Translations under genes and position numbers: made by a program
Shown: one piece after another, positions 56,715 through 64,000 of the stretch
How positions within the stretch are numbered: the first letter of the stretch is position 1
Layout of the letters: each line of letters opens with the position of its first letter
The notes under the pieces: model-generated
Told to the model about the DNA's origin: nothing
What the model saw: only the letters and a program-made list of their open reading frames with translations
Database searches by the model: none
NCBI RefSeq assembly: GCF_012489685.1
Contig: NC_080043.1
Coordinates: forward strand, 56,132,289-56,196,288
Direction of reading: 5' to 3'
DNA from: Lotus japonicus
Lineage: Eukaryota > Streptophyta > Magnoliopsida > Fabales > Fabaceae
Length of the DNA: 64,000 nucleotides

Positions 56715-56728
56715 TTTATATAGGGTTT
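56715..56728 (-). promoter_or_regulatory. Telo-box fused to a TATA box, helicase promoter
   Basis: The minus strand AAACCCTATATAAA joins a telo-box (AAACCCTA) with TATATAAA, 38 bp before the ATG. Telo-boxes are common in plant genes for ribosome-related and growth functions. The short distance implies a very short leader, or transcription starts that ignore this TATA. Confidence 0.5.
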
Positions 56729-56729
56729 C

Positions 56730-57038
56730 GAAAACTGAGTGCGCCCCAAACGGTTCTTGTTCTTGTTCTTCTTCAAGTTCTGAATGGGTTGCTTGGCTTT
56801 TATAGAAAAATGGAAGAATGAATAAGGAAAGAAAGAAAAAAAAAGAAAGAAAAAAGATAGGATCATGGAATTGGGATAGAATAATGAGGTTTGTATATAT
56901 CATTATTGCATAGGATAAGGATTAAAAACACTGTAAATTATTTACACATACAGTCAATTAATAAAAAATTATTTTAAAATTAATAACTCTTTCTTTAAGA
57001 CCACCAAATTTTTAATTGCAAAATCATATTTTTTATCC
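56730..57038. other. Upstream region of the helicase gene
   Basis: It probably includes promoter sequence; otherwise it is AT-rich and featureless. Confidence 0.35.
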
Positions 57039-57480
57039 AGAATTATGATGGGATAGTCAAAATAAGTAATAAAAAATATTATTTTATAATATTTAAATGA
57101 ATAATTATAGATGATTCAAAAGTGAAAATAATATTGACTTGAAAAAGTATTAATTGCATAATTAATTAAAACTTGAAGGCCAAAACAATATATAATTGTA
57201 AAATTACATTATTTTTACAAAGAATAAGATGAAATAATCAATATTTTTCTAAAAACATTATTTTATTATATTTAAAAAATTAACTAGATGGTTCACAAGT
57301 GGAAATAATTGACTTGACCAAGTATTAATTACACAATTAATTAAAATTTTAAGTTAAAAATTGAATTCATTTAATGATATTTAAAATATTAAACTTATTA
57401 AATTATTATTGAAATAAGATGAAATAGTCAATACTTTATATAAAAGTATTATTTAAATTAGTAATTGTCTTTCTTCATCA
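57039..57480. repeat. AT-rich tandem repeats, about 185-bp unit
   Basis: Two full diverged units (57039-57220 and 57221-57410) and the start of a third (from 57411) share the phrases GATGAAATAGTCAA, AAGTGGAAATAA, TTGACTTG and AAGTATTAATT. Related sequence resumes at 58046-58128 beyond the inserted retroposon. Confidence 0.65.
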
Positions 57481-57509
57481 TTTTAATAATAGCAAAGGTG
57501 TATCATTTT

Positions 57510-58033
57510 TTTTTTTGAAAGATAAAGGAATGTAAATTAATAACCAAAAAGAAACCCCTAAGGACAGCACCCTTAGGGAGCGAAGGAAACCCCAAAAATA
57601 AGGCACCACGACGCACAAAGAAAACCCAACTAGGCCGCACAAAAGGATCAAAACCGGATTACAAACAAACCGGACACAAAGGAAAAAAGCCACAGACAAA
57701 CCCTATAAATTTCCTTAAACCATAGCCCGAATAGAACCAAAAATCAAGCCTTGAAATGATCTCGTAAACCTTTTCCAAACCTCGAATAGCCTCAACGTCG
57801 CTTCCTTCAAACTTAAGACCCAAGACTTTGCCAAGAAGCCACGTCTTTTCGAACGCGTGAAGTAAGGCCCGCCGCTAGAAGGAGAAGATGCCGGCGACGA
57901 CAAGGGTGAAGGACCCTCATCGGCCGCCCGCACCTCCTCGCACGCCAGGGAACGAGCACAAGTACTCAAGCAAGAAGGAGGAGTCTTCAAAGGACGACCG
58001 CGCCGACGGGGAGGCTAAGGAAGATCCACAACA
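57510..58033 (-). mobile_element. 5'-truncated retroposon with 12-bp target duplication
   Basis: Flanked by GTGTATCATTTT at 57498-57509 and 58034-58045, with an A tail (T run ending 57516). In minus orientation a GC-rich coding end (57990-57715), reading PYFTRSKRRGFLAKSW..SIRAMV and a stop, leads into a T/G-rich 3'UTR. No known domain. It may be the end of a LINE ORF or a processed transcript. Confidence 0.7.
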
Positions 58034-58128
58034 GTGTATCATTTTAAAAGTGGTTGACCGGTGAACCATTATATATGGTTGTTAGATAAAATATTAAACA
58101 ATGTTTCACATGTGGAAATAACATTAAC

Positions 58129-58243
58129 GTCCTCGTAGGATAGCTCAAGTGGTAGGAGTTAGGGACATATAGGTTGGGTAGGGGGAGGTCTAGTGATCAA
58201 TTCCTGGTGGGTGCAATTTATCTTTCCGATGTACAAAAAAAAA
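58129..58243 (+). mobile_element. SINE, full copy, 14-bp target duplication
   Basis: GAAATAACATTAAC lies at 58115-58128 and 58244-58257. The element starts GTCCTCGTAGGATAGCTCAAGTGG (pol III A-box-like), has a GGTCTAGTGATC B-box-like part and ends CTTTCCGATGTAC plus nine A. The right duplication ends exactly where the LINE tail begins. Confidence 0.93.
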
Positions 58244-58412
58244 GAAATAACATTAACTTTTTTTTCGATGAAGAGGGAGGGCTTCACAACCCAACTACAA
58301 AAATAAACAACCTAAATGCCTCTAACTAAGGTAGTAGAAGAAAAGTCAGCTGCAAAAGGCACATAACAGAAAGCAAGAAGAGAATCAAAAATAGTAATCC
58401 CCAGGGAACTTG

Positions 58413-58766
58413 TCAATCCTCTCTTGGCCAACGCATTAGCTTCATGATAAACGTGGCCCCATCGCACCTGGGCGAAGGCTGAAGGATACCCTTAATCTGA
58501 TGCACCAGCGGAGCACAGGGATGAGAAGTTGTACACCCACGAGACAGAAATTGAATACACACGGACGAGTCCGATTCAGTGAACACTCGCGTGTACCCGC
58601 GAGCAAGAAGGAGTTGGACACCGTTGAGGATTCCCCACAACTCCGCCTGAAGAGTATTACAGGATCCTAGCCTACGCATATACGCAGTGACAAGACAACC
58701 TGACTGGTCTCTAACAATCCCACCACAAGATGCTACATCAGCCGTCGGGGAAAAAGCACCATCAAC
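58413..58766 (-). pseudogene. LINE RNase H domain
   Basis: Starts VDGAFSPTADVASCGGIVRD at 58766 and continues LQAELWGILNGVQLLLARGY and FTESDSSVCIQFL, the plant RVT_3-type RNase H. The upstream link to the RT part is out of frame (a stop precedes VDGA). The later histidine/aspartate end appears shortened (MRWPRED). Confidence 0.85.
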
Positions 58767-58773
58767 ACTTCAC

Positions 58774-60075
58774 TCACCCTGGATCAGGAGGCCACAAACG
58801 AATTGGAGGGATATCACTTGATGGGTTTACTACGCGAGTCACATGAGCTTTCTGCAAGGCTTCCTTATAGTAGCCTCTGCGAGCTAGAATCACGCTCACA
58901 TTCCCATAACTTGAGGGAGCGATGTCATCAAAAACCTTCCTGTTGCGAGCTTGCCATATTGCATCCATAGCCAACCCCGCCACCAGACTCTAGTCAGAGA
59001 AACCATAACAAGGCCCAGTCTCCTTCAAGTTCAAGCGGAGCCACTCTTCCCACGGTTGAGAGTAGAAAGGATCACCTGTTCTCAGCTTCGTTAACATCTC
59101 CCACGTCCCAGCTGCAACTGGACATTCCCTGAAAACATGTTCTGTTGACTCTATTTGCCCGCAAAGAGGGCAGGCATCGAAGCTGGCAAGATGTCGCCGG
59201 AGACGCTCCCTATTAGTTGGCAAGCTGCCAGAGGTTACGCGCGGGAGCAAGTTAACACGGTACGGTCCGTGCCACTCCCACACCATGTCTGCTAAAGGAT
59301 CCCGAGCCATGTATGCATGGCTTGCTAGAGTCTCATAAGCAGAGCTCACAGAGAAGCGGCCATCATTAGTAGGCAGTCACGAAATAGTATCCTGACCACG
59401 CTGAGCACATGCAGGAGCCATCCCCATAATCTTATTGAAAACTGAGTTGGGGACCCAATGTTGTAACCTAGCCACATTCCACCCACCTGAGGCTTCAACA
59501 AAATCTGAAACAAATTGGAAAGGACAAGACTGCCATCCCATGGCCTAGGCGCAAGATGCCAAGGCTCCAACAATAGGAATTCAATTACTAGACCAGAAAT
59601 TAACTTGAGTTCCATTCCCTACTCTCCAACCCAAATTATCATGTACCTTTGGCCAGCTTTTACATGCTCCTTTCCAGAAGTGAGAAGAAGATGACCGACT
59701 CCTAAACTGGGGAACCAAATCACTACCACAACTGTACTTGGATTTCACCACGCGGACCCATAGGCTCTCTTTATCTTGGCATAGTTTCCAAGCCGCTTTC
59801 ATCATGAAAGCTTGATTAACTAGACGAGCTTGTCGTAGTCCTAACCCCCCGGCCGCCTTAGGCTTGCAAAGATTTGCCCATCGCTGCCAATGAACCTTAC
59901 GGTGGTCATTTGAATCTCCCCAAACAAAAGAGCGGCACGCCTTATCAATACCATCACAAATCACCGAAGGTAACAGAGTTGTTTGCATAATGTACGATGG
60001 TAGCGCCTGAAGCACCGATTTCGTGAGAGTTAATCTCCCCGCGAAGGATAACTGCTTGCTCTTCCACGAACTCAT
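58774..60075 (-). pseudogene. LINE ORF2 thumb/linker with zf-RVT
   Basis: 60075-59581 reads MSSWKSKQLSFAGRLTLTKS and AAGGLGLRQARLVNQAFMMK, the post-RT region of plant LINEs. Frameshifts lead through 59615-59346 to 59349-58990, with a zinc-binding CPLCGQIESTEHVFREC, then 58983-58774 with AIWQARNRKVF. At least three frame changes or stops. Confidence 0.85.
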
Positions 60076-60103
60076 ACGACTTTTTGCCTTATCCAGGATA
60101 TAA

Positions 60104-61252
60104 TTATAGGAAGCTGCCCTGATTACCCACTAGAACACCTAAATATTTGCCCAGATCCGCAGCCCTCATGAAGCCAAACTCCTCACTTATCTGATGCCTC
60201 ACCACTTCTTGAACATTATTTGAGAAAAAAATCCTGGTCTTCTCTTTATTAACTTTCTGCCCGGAGCTTTTTGCAAACATATCCAAGCAAGTCATGATCA
60301 CCTCCACTTGGTCCAACCTAGCCTCCGCAAAGAGAATTAGGTCATCCGCAAAAGCCAAGTGGGATAGCTCAGGACTAACTCTCCTGAGTTTGATTGGTTT
60401 CCATAAGCCAAAACCAACCGATGAAGAGATGATTTGAGACAATCGCTCCATGCATATTACAAAGAGATAAGGAGAGATTGGATCTCCTTGTCTCACACCC
60501 CGTTGAGGCTGAAATGTCTCCAAGGCCTCCCCATTCCATAGAACTTGCATCCTTGGCGTAGATATGCACTGCTCAACCAAACTAACAAACTGATCCGGGA
60601 AGCCAGCATCAAGGAGACTATCCTTCACAAAACACCATCTAAGACGATCGTACGCCTTTTCAAAATCAATCTTTATCGCCATCCATCCAAAATTACCTTT
60701 CTTGCAATTCATAGAGTGGATTACTTCCTCTGTAATGATGATATTGTCACTGCTAGTTCGCCCAGGCACAAAACTGCACTGCTCAGGGCCTATAATTAGT
60801 GGCATGATTTCTCTCATTCGGCACACAAGAATCTTTGTAATTACCTTATAAGAGATGTTACATAGACTGATGGGTCGAAAATGTTTGACAACGGATGCTT
60901 GCTCAATCTTTGGAATGAGAGTAATAATGGTTTGATTCAAGGTAGCTACCGCTCGCGGGTCTCGGAAGACCGCTTTCACTAACTCGCAGAGCTTCTCCCC
61001 CACCACCTCCCATTGTTGTTGATAGAACAAGGCATGAAGACCATCCTTCCTCGGAGCTTTGTACCCCCCGATACTGAATAAGGCTCTATGAATCTCTTCA
61101 TTAGTGACTTCCTCATTTAGTTCTTGCCAATACTCCCCCGACAGCACAGGAAAGCACCCCGATAGACAAAGGGGCTCGTGTACGCCCTCTTTAGCGTACA
61201 AGTTCTTATAGAAATCTGTCACTATAGCCTCTAGAGTCGATGGTTCCTCCAC
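60104..61252 (-). pseudogene. LINE reverse transcriptase core
   Basis: The 382-codon open frame has FRPISLCNISYKVITKIL, CSFVPGRTSSDNIIITEEVI, AIKIDFEKAYDRLRW, QRGVRQGDPISPYLF and the catalytic FADD (LAFADDLILFAEA). Upstream (61659-61253) the N-terminal part can be read in pieces, including FGHRNSRFFHGATVARRWR, with an in-frame TAG near 61565 and further breaks. Confidence 0.92.
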
Positions 61253-61659
61253 CCACTCACCATTCTCCTTCTGGAGCTTGGAGAAGTGTTTTCGCCAGCG
61301 ACGAGCGACGGTGGCACCATGGAAAAACCGGCTATTCCTGTGGCCAAAAACCAGCCAGCGAGAGCTCCTATACCTCTTCTAACTCTTTCTAGAGATCCTT
61401 CTGCAAGGCTTCAAGGCTTGGATTAGGTCCAGTGGACAAGGCTCTTGTACTGCCATCCAGCCTTCTCATGACCTTACGCTTCCGTTTAAATATGTTACCA
61501 AAAACATCTCGATTCCAATCTTTCAAGCAAGATTGAAGGTGCTCCATCATGCCCATCCAATCCTAGTGCGGGTCCCATGCTTGCTTCACTAGCTCATGAA
61601 ACCCTGGATGGGTCATCCAAGTCGCGAGCATCGGGAAGGTGACGATTGAGCCCAGGCAC

Positions 61660-62366
61660 TAGGGGTGTACAAGACCCGGCCCTACCCGCCAACCCGTCCC
61701 GGCCCAAGCCTTTAGGGCCGGGTTCAACCCGGTCCAATCATTAAAAGAGACCGGGTTCGGGTTGATCTTTGAGTTATCCGACTTCGGGTAGGGTCGGGTT
61801 CGGGTTGACACTCGGGTCACCCGGCCCGTCCCACATATATATTTTATAAAATTTTAATTTGTTATAATGATTAAAATGTGATACATGATGCTCAAATTTA
61901 TCTTACCATGTAGATGAAAATAAAATGTTTAACATTTACCTTATGAATTAAATAAACGTTGGTCAAACTATGAACACTTTCATGCTCTAACAAGAGAAAA
62001 TCATGTGTGTGTATTATGCATATGTGAGACAAGTGAAGAAATGATCAAACAAAATGTAAACCTCTAAAGTGCAATAGATTATGAAAGAATTGGATCCTTT
62101 CAAGTTATTTATTCTAAAAAATAGTTCCAACTTATAACTCTTTTAGTATGTTATTATCTTTAAATCTTACAATTAGTATCAAATAGTCTTAAACTTATTG
62201 TCCCTCGGGCCAACCCGGTCCCGTCCTACATAGAACCGTCTTAAATTGGACCCGCATAATGTCGGGTTGCTTCGGGTCTAGAGACGGGTTAGGGTCTATG
62301 AATTGACCCGATCAATATTTAGGGCCGGGTTAGGGTTAACCAAAACCCGTCCCTTGTACACCCCTA
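61660..62366. mobile_element. Non-autonomous hAT-type element, 707 bp
   Basis: Perfect 14-bp inverted ends TAGGGGTGTACAAG and an exact 8-bp target duplication CCAGGCAC (61652-61659 and 62367-62374) are the signature of hAT elements. Subterminal regions on both sides are crowded with CCGGGTT/CGGGTTCGGGTT motifs, probably transposase-binding repeats. The centre is AT-rich and non-coding. It sits inside the LINE endonuclease-RT linker. Confidence 0.95.
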
Positions 62367-62374
62367 CCAGGCAC

Positions 62375-63070
62375 AACTTCTAAAGACAGAAGCAAGGGGG
62401 GCTGATCAGACTTCAGCGGGTTAAGGTGTGTTGCATGGGCATCGGGAAAACGCAAACTCCATTTCAAGTTAGCAAGCCCGCGATCCAACCTTTCTTTCAG
62501 AGGCCTTCGCTGCCAAGTAAAGCTAGGTCCAATGAAACCCAAGTCAATGAGCTCACAATCATCAATAATATCTGCAAACTCCCTAGCCCCTCTAGGAGTT
62601 CCCTGAGACACGCTACTCCATCTTTCACAGTCGGAGGTTATGGCGTTAAAGTCACCTATAAGAGCCCAAGGGATATCAACAGAGGCATGGGTGTCACGAA
62701 TCACCTCCTAGAGGCTACCTCGTTGAGCATACCTAGGGCTCCCATAGACTGCGGTAAGTAGCCAAGGTGCCCCGGCCTTCCAACGGAGCTGCATAGAGAG
62801 GTGCTGAGAAGTAGAGTATGTATCTTGCACTATCCACAAGGAAGAATCCCACAAGCACCAAATTCCCCCTGACTTCCCAGTCGCATCCACCTTTGCATGC
62901 CCATCAAAACCAATGTCGTCAATAATTTTATCAGCTGATACACCACTTAGTTGGGTCTCTAACATAATCAAGAAGGAGGCAGAATGAAGAGCACACAAGT
63001 CTTTAACAAGTCCTCTAAACCCTTTAGCCTTGGTGCCTCTGCAATTCCAACTGATGAGATTCATTAACAA
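62375..63070 (-). pseudogene. LINE ORF2 endonuclease (APE type)
   Basis: The ATG is at 63070 (within MLMNLISWNCRGTKAKGF). Motifs are LETQ, GGIWCLWD, AVYGSPRY, IGDFNAI and FTWQRR..ERLDR, those of the metal-dependent APE-like nuclease that nicks target DNA. A TAG at about 62705 replaces the tryptophan after GSL; the frame then continues 62704-62375 to SDQPPLLLSL, where the family has SDH. The histidine is replaced by Q, so cleavage would be lost. Confidence 0.9.
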
Positions 63071-63341
63071 CTATTGGAGAGTTGTTGGGTCTGAGACCCA
63101 GTTCATGTCTGCTGAGGCATATCCTCAAAAACACGTTTAGGCCTCGGAGAAGAACCTCCACGTCCCAGGCTCCTGCCATCACCAACTACACTGTCAATGT
63201 TCAGGGTGGGCTTAACAGCGAGGATCATGGAGGAAGAAGTAGCACTCATGCTACTAGGCCCATTGATAGTACCCTCATGGTGATCCCTAATCAAGATACG
63301 AAGAGGGCTCGACCCAATGGGCTTTCCTGTGGTATGTTTCG

Positions 63342-64000
63342 TCACGTTGGCCCCATCACACCGAGTATTATTTGACTCATTAAAGGCAGCATGCCTATTT
63401 TTGCTGCATTAGACTTGATTGGTTGCTGGCTTCCAACCGAGCCCACTTTATTCTTTCCTTTATTGCTTTTACCGTTACCAACTTCCTCTCCTTTAATTCC
63501 GCGTCGAATATTCTTGCGTTTCACCAACATCCATGGGCCAAGCATGGCCTCATCCGATTTTTCTCCTGGGATCTCGGAAACCTCCCCCTTCCCGTTAGTC
63601 ACGTCAATCATGGAGTCTTGACTGACAGGTGCATTAATTGCCACGTTCAGGTCACCTGGGTTAGAAACCCGAATTTCATCTTGATTTCCCGCCGCCACCT
63701 TCTCCGGTTTGCCTATGTCCACAGGTACCAAGTCCCTAGTGGGTGTCACCACCAGGGATCATGGTTTCATCATCTTCAGTCTAGGGTTTCTCTACTATCA
63801 CTGCCTCAGTGCACTGTTCACGATGATGGTCATACTTTCCAAAGCCAAAAAAAATCTGATGCAACCCTTCGACTCGATATTCAAGGTAAGACCCATCACA
63901 CACACAGTTGGTGTTAGCTTCCTACGAAGGTTAATCTCTACACAAATCCGAGCAAACTTCCCCTAGATTGAATGGAGGTGAGGCGATTAATTTTCAACAT
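63342..64000 (-). pseudogene. LINE ORF1, C-terminal part
   Basis: Near the right edge the minus strand reads SRGKFARICVEINLRRKLTP, the conserved end of the DUF4283 domain in plant LINE ORF1. A decayed knuckle with FGKYDHHREQC follows, where the first cysteines are altered. 63752-63342 holds GPWMLVKRKNIRR and a basic, glycine/lysine-rich end. Frame breaks lie near 63760 and 63850. ORF1 proteins coat the LINE RNA. The N-terminus is outside the window. Confidence 0.8.

Larger units (their letters stand above)
58258..64000 (-). mobile_element. L1-type LINE, 5' end beyond the window
   Basis: From right to left it has ORF1, then ORF2 with endonuclease, RT, zf-RVT and RNase H, a short 3'UTR (58412-58266) and an A tail (58265-58258 as T). 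ORF2 is interrupted by stops, frameshifts and the hAT-type insertion (61660-62366). Plant L1 elements copy their RNA by target-primed reverse transcription. This copy is inactive. Confidence 0.92.

Overview
The window is nuclear DNA of a flowering plant, most likely a dicot and plausibly a legume. I infer this from an AT-rich background, introns with GT..AG borders, an EAR-type C2H2 zinc-finger gene, an RH41-like DEAD-box helicase gene, and plant-type Tat, chromovirus, L1, SINE, Helitron, MULE, hAT and Stowaway elements. The species cannot be named from sequence alone. Only two host genes are convincing: a ZAT-type repressor (21456-21983, +) and a two-exon zf-HIT/DEAD-box helicase (56677-54302, -). 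Almost everything else is transposable element, mostly broken, often nested.

Layout. 1-5842: minus-strand Ty3/gypsy chromovirus-like remnant running off the left edge. It has a dead RT, CCHC knuckles, an iMet primer site and a 3.57-kb LTR holding two families of fixed-loop, changing-stem hairpins. 5959-9404: two SINEs with perfect target-site duplications (TSDs), a 1.5-kb MULE carrying a piece of the ribosomal protein eS24 gene, and a truncated retroposon. 10319-20935: AT-rich DNA best read as a Helitron (13601-19406) nested in an older Helitron. Inside are captured promoter and exon pieces, including the first residues of an NC2-beta/Dr1 homologue, plus tandem repeats, a 24-bp SINE stub and a Stowaway MITE. 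21300-22000: the zinc-finger gene.

23218-53853: three complete Tat-lineage Ty3/gypsy elements of one family in series: A (23218-32771, -), B (33679-43558, +) and C (44213-53853, -). Each has ~225-bp LTRs, a perfect 5-bp TSD, a tRNA-Lys primer site, gag-PR-RT-RH-aRH-INT, and, between pol and the 3' LTR, a gene on the opposite strand. In all three copies that antisense gene keeps a TATA box, a 5'UTR intron and a phase-1 coding intron. It encodes a globular first exon followed by a coiled coil with an acidic tail. It is the strongest candidate for an under-described system here.

54302-57038: helicase gene and promoter. 57039-64000: AT-rich tandem repeats interrupted by a truncated retroposon, a SINE with a 14-bp TSD, and a minus-strand L1-type LINE running off the right edge. 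The LINE has ORF1, endonuclease, RT, zf-RVT and RNase H, and is split by a 707-bp hAT-type element.

Limits: family names rest on motifs recognised by eye; no database search was possible. Splice sites, promoters and captured fragments are predictions.
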